A stretch of 64,000 nucleotides of DNA from an uncultured Alistipes sp. (lineage in GTDB: Bacteria; Bacteroidota; Bacteroidia; Bacteroidales; Rikenellaceae): positions 45,377 through 109,376 of the forward strand of contig CAAGBL010000101.1 of the NCBI GenBank assembly GCA_900768045.1, given 5' to 3'. Position numbers and translations under genes: made by a program. Each line of letters begins with the position of its first letter. The stretch's first letter is position 1. Of this stretch, positions 51,373 through 59,632 are shown piece by piece. The notes under the pieces are model-generated. The model ran no database searches, was not told the DNA's origin, and saw only the letters and a list, made by a program, of their open reading frames with translations.

Positions 51373-52401
51373 TTAGTACTTCTCAACAACTGCCTCAAGG
51401 TGTTGCTTCCAGATAAGAGCGGCGCTACCCAAAATAGCCACATTCTTATCCTGAATGCCGCTCATCATGAGCTTAACTTTGCCCTTGAACATCTTGAGCT
51501 GATTCTCCTCCATGTGGCGGTATGTTGGGCGCATGATGTAGTCGCCAGCATTTGCCAAGCCACCAAACAAGATGATAGCCTCAGGCGATGTTGTTGCTGT
51601 GAGGTCGGCCAATGCCAAGCCCAAGACCTTGCCTGTGCGCTCGAAGGCCTCGAGAGCGATAGGGTCATTCTTCGCTGCTGCGTCTGAGAGCATCTTAGCC
51701 TCGAACTTGTCGTAAGGGATTGAGCGAAGCTCGCTATCGCATGTCATTGTTGCCATAAGCTCAAAGGCTGTACGCTTGATACCTGTAGCTGATACGTATG
51801 CCTCCAAGCAGCCCTTTCTGCCGCAACCGCACTGACGACCAGTCTCACGTGATGCTACAGCAATGTGGCCATACTCGCCAGCGAAGCCGTCGTGTCCGTA
51901 GACCATCTCGCCATTGCATACGATACCTGAGCCAAGACCTGTGCCGAGGGTAATCATTGCGAAGTCTTTCATGCCACGAGCATTGCCGAATACCATCTCG
52001 CCGATAGCAGCAGCATTAGCATCGTTGGTAATCATAACCTTAGCACCAGGGAAGTGCTTGCCGAGATCCTCAACAAAGTTGAACATGCGGATAGAGTCGG
52101 GGCGTGGATCATTTGGATTCTCGAACTTCCAGAGGTTTGCAGGAGTCTCGATGCGGCCACTGTGGATATTTGCGTTAGGAGCACCAATACCGATACCAAT
52201 AAGGTCACACTCAGGCTGTGAGGCGATAAGAGCCTTCATTGCCTCAGCAAGAGTGTCGATATATGGTTTGTAGTCGTCGAAATAGCGATATTTCTCTGTT
52301 GATATCTTGCTCTCAGCAACTACGTTACCATCCTCGTCAACGAGACCGAAGGCTGTGTTGGTACCGCCAATGTCGATACCCATAGCATATTTTTTCATCA
52401 T
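51373..52401 (-). CDS. ROK-family glucokinase-like sugar kinase
   Basis: 342 aa. A cytoplasmic kinase phosphorylating glucose or a related hexose. GIDIGGTNTAFGLVD is the N-terminal phosphate loop, NDANAAAIGE holds the catalytic Asp, TLGTGLGSGIV follows, and HIAV with CGCGRKGCLEAYVS is the ROK zinc-binding site. There is no N-terminal HTH, so it is a kinase and not a repressor. Specificity (glucose, N-acetylglucosamine or other) is not certain. It has its own promoter at 52434-52466. Confidence 0.88.
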   Translation of the reverse strand: MMKKYAMGIDIGGTNTAFGLVDEDGNVVAESKISTEKYRYFDDYKPYIDTLAEAMKALIASQPECDLIGIGIGAPNANIHSGRIETPANLWKFENPNDPRPDSIRMFNFVEDLGKHFPGAKVMITNDANAAAIGEMVFGNARGMKDFAMITLGTGLGSGIVCNGEMVYGHDGFAGEYGHIAVASRETGRQCGCGRKGCLEAYVSATGIKRTAFELMATMTCDSELRSIPYDKFEAKMLSDAAAKNDPIALEAFERTGKVLGLALADLTATTSPEAIILFGGLANAGDYIMRPTYRHMEENQLKMFKGKVKLMMSGIQDKNVAILGSAALIWKQHLEAVVEKY

Positions 52402-52433
52402 AGGTGTAAATGTTTTTGTAAAATTAATTGGTC

Positions 52434-52466
52434 AAAGTTACCAAAATAATTTTAATAAATGCAAAA
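52434..52466 (-). promoter_or_regulatory. Promoter of the ROK kinase gene
   Basis: On the minus strand, TTTG (52463-52466), 21-nt spacer, TAACTTTG (52434-52441), 32 nt upstream of the start codon. Confidence 0.7.
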
Positions 52467-52560
52467 AAAATATTAATTTTGAGCCATACTTTTATAGTGT
52501 ACGCTTATGCGTGCGTGTGGGAGTACCAAATTGAGATGAAATTAGATTATAGCTACGACT

Positions 52561-53535
52561 ATGAAATATACAAATGAAACAATCCTCAAGCTTTTTGAGT
52601 CGGCTTTAGACCAACTACAAACCCCCGAGGAGCCCGAATTGCTCTATGCCCCAATTATCTACTCGATGTCTGGTGGTGGTAAGCGTATCCGCCCAGTGTT
52701 ACTCCTCCTAACTGTTGATGCCTTTGGCGGTAGTATCGACGAGGCTATGCCCGCAGCCTTGGCTGTCGAGGTGTTCCACAATTTTACACTTCTGCACGAT
52801 GACATTATGGATAACGCCATGATGCGCCGTGGCAAGCCATCAGTATATGCAAAGTGGGGTGGTAATGTCGCAATTTTGTCGGGTGACACAATGCTTATTG
52901 TAGCCTACAAGCATCTGTTGCAGGTTAACCCTACGTACATGCAGCGAGTATTTAGCATCTTTAGCGACATGGCTATTGAGGTGTGCGAGGGCCAGCAGTA
53001 CGATATGGACTTTGAGTCGATGTCACATGTATCGGCTGAGGAGTATATCTCTATGATTGAGCGTAAGACCTCGGCACTGTTGTCGGGTTCGGCAATGATT
53101 GGTGCTACGTTGGCAGGTGCTTCGGACGACGATGTCAAAAAGATATACCGCTATGCTACGGAGTTAGGCCTCGCCTTCCAGCTTCAGGACGACATGTTGG
53201 ATAGCTATGGCGACGAGAGCCTTGGCAAGAAGATTGGTGGCGACATTTTGGAGGGTAAGAAGACCTTCCTTATGATTCAGGCTATGCGTCAGGCTACCGA
53301 CGAGGAGCGTGATACGTTGCTTACTACGCACCTTAACACAGAGCTTAGCGATGCCGAGAAGATTGCTACCGTGAAGGCGCTTTACGACAAGTATGATGTT
53401 AAGCGATATACCGAGCAACAGATTGAGCTTCGCTTCGAGCGTGCCTTGGCAGCCCTCGATACGCTCTCTATTGCTGGTGAGCGCACAGCGCACCTTGCCG
53501 AGTTTGCTCGCAACCTAATGGGAAGAAAAAAGTAG
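52561..53535 (+). CDS. Polyprenyl diphosphate synthase
   Basis: 324 aa. A trans-isoprenyl synthase extending farnesyl- or geranyl-PP with isopentenyl-PP. Both Asp-rich motifs are present: LLHDDIMDNAMMRRG (first Asp ~80) and QLQDDMLDSYGD (~210), along with GGGKRIRPVL near the N terminus. Length matches octaprenyl/solanesyl-type synthases, so it probably makes the menaquinone side chain; a role in shorter prenyl chains cannot be excluded. The U32 gene starts 5 nt downstream, so these are likely co-transcribed. Confidence 0.88.
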   Translation: MKYTNETILKLFESALDQLQTPEEPELLYAPIIYSMSGGGKRIRPVLLLLTVDAFGGSIDEAMPAALAVEVFHNFTLLHDDIMDNAMMRRGKPSVYAKWGGNVAILSGDTMLIVAYKHLLQVNPTYMQRVFSIFSDMAIEVCEGQQYDMDFESMSHVSAEEYISMIERKTSALLSGSAMIGATLAGASDDDVKKIYRYATELGLAFQLQDDMLDSYGDESLGKKIGGDILEGKKTFLMIQAMRQATDEERDTLLTTHLNTELSDAEKIATVKALYDKYDVKRYTEQQIELRFERALAALDTLSIAGERTAHLAEFARNLMGRKK

Positions 53536-53540
53536 TTGAT

Positions 53541-54782
53541 ATGATAAGGAGAAAAGATATAGAGATAATGGCCCCTGTGGGCTCTTACGAGTCGCTAAAT
53601 GCTGCCATTGCAGCGGGTGCCGACTCGGTATATTTCGGCGTTGAGCAGCTAAACATGCGTGCCGCTTCGTCGGTAAACTTTACGCTCGACGACCTTAGCG
53701 AGATTGTGCGCACGGCACATGCGGCAGGTGTTAAAACATACCTCACGGTAAACATCGTAATCTACGATACCGAGATGGAGGTTATGCGTCGCATTATCGA
53801 CCGTGCTAAGGCTGATGGCATTGACGCTATCATCGCCACCGACCTCGCTGCTATCCTCTACGCCCGTGAGGTGGGCATGGAGGTACACATCTCTACGCAG
53901 AGCAACATCTCGAACATTACGGCTGTGGAGTTCTTCTCTAAGTGGGCCGATGTTGTGGTGTTGGCACGTGAGTTGTCGTTGGAGCAGATTAAGTATATCT
54001 CGGAGCAGATTCGTGAGCGCAATATCTGTGGTCCTGCGGGCGAGCTCGTGAAGATTGAGATGTTTGCGCATGGTGCTATGTGTATGTCGATGTCGGGTAA
54101 GTGCTACCTCTCGGAGCATGAGTCGCACCACTCGGCAAATCGTGGAGCATGCCGTCAGATATGTCGCCGTAAATATACTATTACCGATAAGGACTCGGGC
54201 GAGCAGCTCGATATCGACGGCCAGTATGTACTCTCGCCTAAGGACTTGTGTACTGTCGACTTCCTCGATAGGTTTATCGATGCTGGTGTGCGTGTGCTTA
54301 AGATTGAGGGACGTGCACGTGGTGGCGAGTATGTGAAGCGTGTTGTGGAGAGCTACAACGAGGCATTGCTTCTTATGGAGCGTGGCGAGTATAACCCTGA
54401 GAGCGTGGCACCTATCAAGGAGAAGCTACGCACGGTATTTAACCGTGATTTCTGGGGTGGCTACTATGCTGCGCAGAAGATGGTTGAGCACAGCCAGCAC
54501 TACGGCTCGTCGGCAACCCTCAAGAAGGTATATATGGGCAAGGTTACTAACTATTTCAAGCGTATTGGCGTTGCCGAGGTGTTGGTCGAGGCGTGCGAGG
54601 TGAGCAATGGCGATTCACTCCTCTTTATGGGCGAGAAGACTGGTGTTGTTGAGCAGACTGCCGAGGGCATCATGGTCAAGGAGCTTCCTGTTGAGGGCGC
54701 TAAACAGGGCGATTATATGTCGCTAAAGACTACCAGTGAGGTTAGACGCGGAGATAAAGTTTATAAGGAGATTCCAAGATAA
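53541..54782 (+). CDS. U32-family peptidase/tRNA-rRNA modification protein (YegQ/RlhA-like)
   Basis: 413 aa. It begins with IMAPVGSYESLNAAIAAGADSVYFG, the U32 N-terminal barrel signature. The conserved block EMFAHGAMCMSMSGKCYLSE and NRGACRQICRRKY carries the Cys residues proposed to hold an iron-sulfur cluster. Members act in tRNA or rRNA hydroxylation (TrhP, RlhA) or as collagenase-like peptidases; which applies here is unresolved. The C-terminal ~90 residues form a beta-barrel-like domain. It shares a transcript with the polyprenyl synthase and possibly pepP (44-nt gap). Confidence 0.87.
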   Translation: MIRRKDIEIMAPVGSYESLNAAIAAGADSVYFGVEQLNMRAASSVNFTLDDLSEIVRTAHAAGVKTYLTVNIVIYDTEMEVMRRIIDRAKADGIDAIIATDLAAILYAREVGMEVHISTQSNISNITAVEFFSKWADVVVLARELSLEQIKYISEQIRERNICGPAGELVKIEMFAHGAMCMSMSGKCYLSEHESHHSANRGACRQICRRKYTITDKDSGEQLDIDGQYVLSPKDLCTVDFLDRFIDAGVRVLKIEGRARGGEYVKRVVESYNEALLLMERGEYNPESVAPIKEKLRTVFNRDFWGGYYAAQKMVEHSQHYGSSATLKKVYMGKVTNYFKRIGVAEVLVEACEVSNGDSLLFMGEKTGVVEQTAEGIMVKELPVEGAKQGDYMSLKTTSEVRRGDKVYKEIPR

Positions 54783-54826
54783 TAAAGCGTAAAATAATTA
54801 ACTAACTAAATAAATATCATAGAACT

Positions 54827-56224
54827 ATGTTTTCAAAGGAGACTTACATTGGCCGTCGTGCCGAGTTGTGCCGCCGTGTGGGCAAGGGCCTTATCTTGCT
54901 TCCAGCAAACCCTGAGGTGCCTAACAACTATCCAAACAATACCTACTACTATCGTCAGGACTCTACATTCCGCTACTACTTTGGCCTCGACGTGCCATCG
55001 TTGATTGGATTGTTGGACGCTGAGTCGGGCGAGGCATTCATCTTTGGCGATGACTTCACCGTTGAGGATATCATCTGGACTGGCCCTATGCCAACCATCG
55101 CTGAGCAGGGTGCCGAGGTGGGTGTCGAGAAGACATTCCCACGTAACGACATTCGTGCTGTATTACGCAAGGCTATCGAGCAGAACCGCCCAGTACACTA
55201 CCTCCCACCATACCGTGCGGAGCTTAAGATTGAGGTTGCGGACATGCTCGGCATTCGCCTCGATATGCTTCACGAACGCAAATCTCTCGATTTGATGTTT
55301 GCTGTGGCTGAGATGCGTGAGAAGAAGTCGGCAGAGGAGATCGAGGCTTTGGAGCGTGCATTTAAGATTGGCTACCAGATGCACATGACAGCTATGCGCA
55401 TGTGTCGTCCAGGTGTTGTTGAGCGTGAGATTGCAGGTAAGGTTGAGGGCATCGCTAAGTCGTATGGCCAGGGCGTGTCGTTCCCAACAATCGTTACGCA
55501 GCATGGCGAGATTTTGCACAACCACAACCACGATGGCGTGTTGGAGTCTGGCCGTTTGTTGTTGGTTGATGGTGGTGGCGAGTCTGTTGAGGGCTACTGC
55601 TCTGACCACACTCGTACCTATCCAGTAAATGGTAAGTTTAGCGACGTGCAGCGTGACATCTATAACATCGTGCTTCGTGCTCACAGCCAGGTTAAGGATA
55701 TGATTAAGCCTGGCACCATGTATCCAGAGATTCATAAGGCTGCATACCTCTCGCTCGCTGAGGGCCTTAAGGGTGTAGGTCTTATCAAGTCGACACCTGA
55801 GGTTGCTGTTGAGGCTGGCGCTATGTACCTCTTCATGCCTCACGGCCTTGGTCACGGTATGGGTATGGACGTTCACGACTGCGAGAATATCGGCGAGCGC
55901 TCGTTCGACTTCTCAACAGTGTTGGAGCGTGCCCAGAAGTCAGCAACATGTGTGCACCGTGCTACATGGCGTGTTGAGCCAGGTACCGTTATGTCTGACG
56001 AGCCAGGTATCTACTTTATTCCAGCACTCATCGACAAGTTCCGCTCGGAGCATAAGTTCGAGGATATTGTTGACTACGCCGCACTCGATAAGTTCCGTAC
56101 ATTTGGCGGTATCCGCATCGAGGACGATGTGCTTGTAACTGAGACTGGTAGCCGCTTTATCGGCGATAAGCTTCTTCCGCTCACTGTTGAGGAGCTCGAG
56201 GCTGTTGTTGGCAAGATGGAGTAA
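54827..56224 (+). CDS. pepP: Xaa-Pro aminopeptidase (M24B)
   Basis: 465 aa. It removes N-terminal residues that precede proline. The N-terminal aminopeptidase-P domain (residues ~1-170) contains NNYPNNTYYYRQDSTFRYYFG split here as in the family. The pita-bread domain has VDGGGESVEGYCSDHTRTYP (two metal Asp), HGLGHGMGMDVHD (metal His), MSDEPGIYF (Glu) and GIRIEDDVLV (Glu). All five metal ligands are present. There is no signal peptide, so it is cytoplasmic. A 26-bp inverted repeat follows before fhs. Confidence 0.92.
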   Translation: MFSKETYIGRRAELCRRVGKGLILLPANPEVPNNYPNNTYYYRQDSTFRYYFGLDVPSLIGLLDAESGEAFIFGDDFTVEDIIWTGPMPTIAEQGAEVGVEKTFPRNDIRAVLRKAIEQNRPVHYLPPYRAELKIEVADMLGIRLDMLHERKSLDLMFAVAEMREKKSAEEIEALERAFKIGYQMHMTAMRMCRPGVVEREIAGKVEGIAKSYGQGVSFPTIVTQHGEILHNHNHDGVLESGRLLLVDGGGESVEGYCSDHTRTYPVNGKFSDVQRDIYNIVLRAHSQVKDMIKPGTMYPEIHKAAYLSLAEGLKGVGLIKSTPEVAVEAGAMYLFMPHGLGHGMGMDVHDCENIGERSFDFSTVLERAQKSATCVHRATWRVEPGTVMSDEPGIYFIPALIDKFRSEHKFEDIVDYAALDKFRTFGGIRIEDDVLVTETGSRFIGDKLLPLTVEELEAVVGKME

Positions 56225-56239
56225 AATATCCAACAAACA

Positions 56240-56306
56240 TAATAATTTATTTAGGTTTACGTTAGTGTTTTAATTTAAGAACTAATGTAAACCTAAAGAA
56301 TTATTA
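56240..56306. promoter_or_regulatory. Long inverted repeat in the fhs leader
   Basis: Left arm 56240-56266 and right arm 56281-56306 are complementary over about 26 bp with few mismatches (core TTTAGGTTTAC with GTAAACCTAAA). The 14-nt loop is AT-rich. It ends 3 nt before the fhs start and has no T-tract, so a plain terminator is unlikely. It could fold as an RNA hairpin hiding the initiation region, or bind a dimeric protein as DNA. Confidence 0.65.
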
Positions 56307-56309
56307 GAT

Positions 56310-57986
56310 ATGACAATGAAATCAGATATTGAGATTGCTCGAGAGACCAAACTCGAGAATATTCGTGACATTGCTGCAAAGGTGGGTATTCACGAGGACG
56401 ATATATATAGCTATGGCAAGTATATCGCAAAGGTGCCTTATAAGCTCATCGACGATAAGAAGGTTGCTAAGAACCACCTTATCCTCGTTACAGCCATCAC
56501 CGCAACAAAGGCGGGTGTGGGTAAGACTACTGTGAGCATCGGCCTCGGTATGGGCCTTAATCACATCGGCAAGAAGGCTATCATCGCCTTGCGTGAGCCC
56601 TCGCTCGGCCCATGCTTCGGTATGAAGGGTGGTGCTACGGGTGGTGGCCATGCTCAGGTGCTCCCATCGGAGGATATCAACCTCCACTTTACGGGCGACT
56701 TCCACGCCATCACCTCGGCAAACAACCTTATCGCAGCCTTGTTGGACAACTACCTATACCACAACCGCTCACAGCAAGTGGGGCTAAAGCGTGTTATGTG
56801 GCGCCGTGTGCTCGACATGAACGACCGCTCGTTGCGTAACATCACCTCAGGCTTGGGTGGCTCGGCAAATGGTATCCCAACAGAGACGGGCTTCGACATC
56901 ACGCCAGCATCTGAGATTATGGCTATCTTGTGCCTTGCACGCAACGTCGAGGATTTGTATGTGCGCATCGGTCGCATTGTGCTTGGTGTTAAGTACGACG
57001 ATACTCCACTTACCGTTGACGACCTCGGTGTTACGGGTGCTGTGGTAGCTCTGTTGAAGGACGCTATCAACCCTAACCTTGTGCAGACAACCGAGCACAA
57101 CCCCGTTATTATCCACGGTGGCCCTTTTGCAAATATCGCTCATGGCTGTAACTCTGTTATCGCAACTAAGATGGCGATGTCGCATGCTGAGTACACCGTT
57201 ACTGAGGCGGGCTTCGGTGCCGACCTTGGCGCTGAGAAGTTCCTCGACATCAAGTGCCGTCAGGCGGGTCTTAAGCCAGACCTTACCGTTCTTGTTGCCT
57301 CTACGCTTGCCCTTAAGATGCATGGTGGCGTGCCTGAGACCGAGATTAAGCTCCCTAACGCTGAGGGCCTTAAGCAGGGCTTCGCAAACCTCGACCGCCA
57401 TGTGGCAAACCTCAAGAAGTTCGGTCAGACCGTGCTTGTATGCTTCAACCGCTTTGCCAGCGATACCGACGAGGAGATTGCTATGGTTATCGAGCACTGC
57501 GAGCAGCTTGGCGTGCGTTGTGTGATAAATAATGCATACGCTGAGGGTGGTGCTGGTGCTGCTGACCTTGCTCGTGCTGCTGTTGAGCTTATCGAGAATG
57601 AGCCTTCACAGCCTATCAACTACGCTTACGACCTTGAGGACTCTATCAAGGATAAGATTACCAAGGTGGCTAAGAATATCTACGGCGCCGGCTCAGTGGT
57701 ATTTGGCCCTAAGGCTAAGAAGCAGATTGAGCTTCTTGAGAAGTGGGAGATGGGCAACCTGCCAGTATGTATTGCCAAGACTCAGTTCTCGTTCAGTGCC
57801 GATGCTAAGCGCTATGGCTCGGTTGAGGGCTTCGAGATTAACATCAAGGATATCGAGCTTAATGCAGGTAGTGGCTTTATTGTGGCCCTCGCTGGCGATA
57901 TTATGCGTATGCCAGGCTTGAGCAAGACACCTCAGGCAAGCAATATTCACCTTGCCGAGGACGGAACCGTCGAAGGCATCGTATAA
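56310..57986 (+). CDS. fhs: Formate--tetrahydrofolate ligase
   Basis: 558 aa, full length. It makes 10-formyl-THF from formate, THF and ATP, feeding purine synthesis and one-carbon metabolism. The P-loop TKAGVGKTTVSIGL lies near residue 66. Further family motifs are REPSLGPCFGMKGGATGGG, INLHFTGDFHAI, TVTEAGFGADLGAEKFLDIKCR (in parts) and VCIAKTQFSFS. ATG 56310 is followed by a second in-frame ATG at 56316; either could be used. The leader inverted repeat ends 3 nt upstream, suggesting translational control (inference). Confidence 0.95.
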   Translation: MTMKSDIEIARETKLENIRDIAAKVGIHEDDIYSYGKYIAKVPYKLIDDKKVAKNHLILVTAITATKAGVGKTTVSIGLGMGLNHIGKKAIIALREPSLGPCFGMKGGATGGGHAQVLPSEDINLHFTGDFHAITSANNLIAALLDNYLYHNRSQQVGLKRVMWRRVLDMNDRSLRNITSGLGGSANGIPTETGFDITPASEIMAILCLARNVEDLYVRIGRIVLGVKYDDTPLTVDDLGVTGAVVALLKDAINPNLVQTTEHNPVIIHGGPFANIAHGCNSVIATKMAMSHAEYTVTEAGFGADLGAEKFLDIKCRQAGLKPDLTVLVASTLALKMHGGVPETEIKLPNAEGLKQGFANLDRHVANLKKFGQTVLVCFNRFASDTDEEIAMVIEHCEQLGVRCVINNAYAEGGAGAADLARAAVELIENEPSQPINYAYDLEDSIKDKITKVAKNIYGAGSVVFGPKAKKQIELLEKWEMGNLPVCIAKTQFSFSADAKRYGSVEGFEINIKDIELNAGSGFIVALAGDIMRMPGLSKTPQASNIHLAEDGTVEGIV

Positions 57987-58013
57987 GGGGCTGTCAGAAC
58001 CTTGGAAGCCCCT
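57986..58013 (+). terminator. Possible attenuator hairpin between fhs and mqnB
   Basis: A 7-bp stem AGGGGCT/AGCCCCT (57986-57992 with 58007-58013) starts at the fhs stop codon and is followed by an AT-rich stretch with few Ts. It may reduce readthrough into mqnB rather than stop it. Confidence 0.4.
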
Positions 58014-58039
58014 ATATTTAAAGTTTAGTAGTAAGTTTT

Positions 58040-58558
58040 ATGAAGCCAATTTTTCTCTTTCCGACGGAGCTTGAGGCACGCATATTTTGCGAGCTATGCC
58101 CTGAGGTTGAGGTGGTTATATCGGGTGTGGGCATGGCAGCAACTGCTGCCACCCTTGCCCGAATATCTTCTGCGCAAAGCCTTGCAGGTAGGGTGGTTAT
58201 CCTCGCTGGCATTGCGGGGTGCTACGAGCATAGGTGCGACATTGGCGAGGTTGTGGAGGTTAGGTCGGAGGTTGTCTCAGAGCTCCCTGAGCGCTTTTGC
58301 AAAGAGTATCGTGTTGAACCATTTACCAATCTTCGAGGTGTGGTGTCTAATACGGTATCTCGCTGTAATGCCGAGAGTTGCGGTGCCGACATCGAGAATA
58401 TGGAGGGTGCTGCACTCTTTGCCATTGCTGAGGTGTTGGGCTTCCGTGCCGTAGAGATACGTGCGGTGTCTAACGTCGTTGGCGACGACTTTGCGAAGTG
58501 GAACATTGAGCTTGCTACGCACAACCTTGCAAAAACGCTGAAAAACTATGCAGAATAG
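58040..58558 (+). CDS. mqnB: Futalosine hydrolase-like nucleosidase
   Basis: 172 aa. It would release hypoxanthine from futalosine in menaquinone synthesis. It belongs to the MTA/SAH nucleosidase fold: FPTELEAR at the N terminus, VVISGVGMAATAATLA, VILAGIAGCY and the substrate-site block IENMEGAALFAIAE, then EIRAVSNVVG. At 172 aa it is shorter than characterised enzymes (~220), apparently from a shortened middle section after VVSELPE. Assignment leans on the directly following, overlapping mqnD. Confidence 0.83.
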   Translation: MKPIFLFPTELEARIFCELCPEVEVVISGVGMAATAATLARISSAQSLAGRVVILAGIAGCYEHRCDIGEVVEVRSEVVSELPERFCKEYRVEPFTNLRGVVSNTVSRCNAESCGADIENMEGAALFAIAEVLGFRAVEIRAVSNVVGDDFAKWNIELATHNLAKTLKNYAE

Positions 58559-59324
58559 AACTTTACGTCTGGCTATTTCGCCATGCCCAAACGATACCTT
58601 TATGTTCGATGCGATAGTTAATAAACGTATTGACCTTGAGGGATATACGTTCGATGTTGAGTATCACGATATCGAGCAACTTAACGAGCGTGTGTTGAGT
58701 GGCAAGGCTGAGGTTAGCAAGTGTAGCACAGCGCTACTTGGGGCTGTGGGCGAACGCTATCGTCTGCTCGATAGTGGCTCGGCACTGGGACGTGGAAATG
58801 GCCCGTTGTTGGTGCGTCGTAAAGGCGACACAACGCCCATCAGAAGAATAGCTGTTCCTGGTCTATATACTACTGCTAACGCCCTGGTTGGTAGGCTATT
58901 TCCAGAGATTGAGGAGCGTGTGCCTATGCTCTTCTCCGAGATTGCTAAGGCCGTCGAGGCTGCAGAGTTCGATGCGGGTGTGCTTATCCACGAGGGGCGC
59001 TTTGTCTATGAGCGTCGTAACCTCGAGCTTGTTGCCGACCTTGGCTTGGAGTGGGAGCGTAGGGTAGGGCTGCCGTTGCCGCTCGGCTCTATCATCATTA
59101 CCAGGTCGCTTGGCGAGGAGGTGGCACGTGATGTGGAGCGCCTTATCCGCCGTAGCATTGAGTACGCTTTTACACATCCTGAGCTATCGCGAGAGTTTAT
59201 TAAGAGCCACGCACAGGAGCTTGAAGATGAGGTCATCGATAAGCATATTTCATTGTTTGTCAACGACTTTTCGCTGACATTAGGCGACGAGGGTAGGCGA
59301 GCTGTCGAAGAGCTTGTGAAATAG
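58548..59324 (+). CDS. mqnD: 1,4-dihydroxy-6-naphthoate synthase
   Basis: 258 aa. It converts cyclic dehypoxanthine futalosine to 1,4-dihydroxy-6-naphthoate. The family start AISPCPNDTFMFDAIV is intact, followed by EVSKCSTALLGAV, SGSALGRGNGPLLV, AGVLIHEGRFVYE and the C-terminal HISLFVNDFSLTLGDEG. It overlaps mqnB by 11 nt, so the two are coupled. mqnC lies at 16.4-17.5 kb and supplies its substrate; mqnA and mqnE are not in the window. Confidence 0.93.
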   Translation: MQNRTLRLAISPCPNDTFMFDAIVNKRIDLEGYTFDVEYHDIEQLNERVLSGKAEVSKCSTALLGAVGERYRLLDSGSALGRGNGPLLVRRKGDTTPIRRIAVPGLYTTANALVGRLFPEIEERVPMLFSEIAKAVEAAEFDAGVLIHEGRFVYERRNLELVADLGLEWERRVGLPLPLGSIIITRSLGEEVARDVERLIRRSIEYAFTHPELSREFIKSHAQELEDEVIDKHISLFVNDFSLTLGDEGRRAVEELVK

Positions 59325-59345
59325 AAAATATTGAAAATAGGTCGA

Positions 59346-59377
59346 GGGGAAGATGCCGAAGCATTTCCCCTTTTTTT
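59346..59377 (+). terminator. Terminator of the fhs-mqnB-mqnD unit
   Basis: Stem GGGGAA-G-ATGC / GCAT-TTCCCC (59346-59370) with a CGAA loop, followed by seven Ts. The rest of the gap up to 59527 shows nothing I can name. Confidence 0.85.
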
Positions 59378-59527
59378 GTTTTGAGTACAACTCTATCTAT
59401 CTTCGTTTTCGTCTGTTTTGTCCTAAATAGTCCTACCATTCACTCCCCAAAAATCCCCGTTCAGCACACAAAATAGCTGATTTATTAAAAAACTTTAAAA
59501 AAGTTTCTCTTATTAAATATAATGTAT

Positions 59528-59535
59528 TACCTTTG
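59528..59535 (+). promoter_or_regulatory. -7 promoter element of the glycogen enzyme fusion gene
   Basis: TACCTTTG matches TAnnTTTG. It gives a leader of about 90 nt before the ATG at 59633. Confidence 0.6.
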
Positions 59536-59548
59536 CAAAAGACTAATT

Positions 59549-59582
59549 GTCGCCACGATCATAGAGATATGGTTGTGGTGAC
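59549..59582 (+). promoter_or_regulatory. Leader hairpin of the glycogen enzyme fusion gene
   Basis: Arms 59549-59562 and 59569-59582 pair over 14 positions allowing G-U. The loop holds AGAG, complementary to CTCT just 3' of the stem (near 59585), so a pseudoknot is conceivable. No known riboswitch is recognised. Confidence 0.4.
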
Positions 59583-59632
59583 ACCTCTTGTTTTGATAGA
59601 TAAGAGTAATTTTTGTAATAAATAACGATAAT

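Noticed and set aside
51333..51443. Upstream extension of the small secreted protein
   Set aside because: It overlaps the ROK kinase gene and precedes a clear signal peptide starting at 51332.
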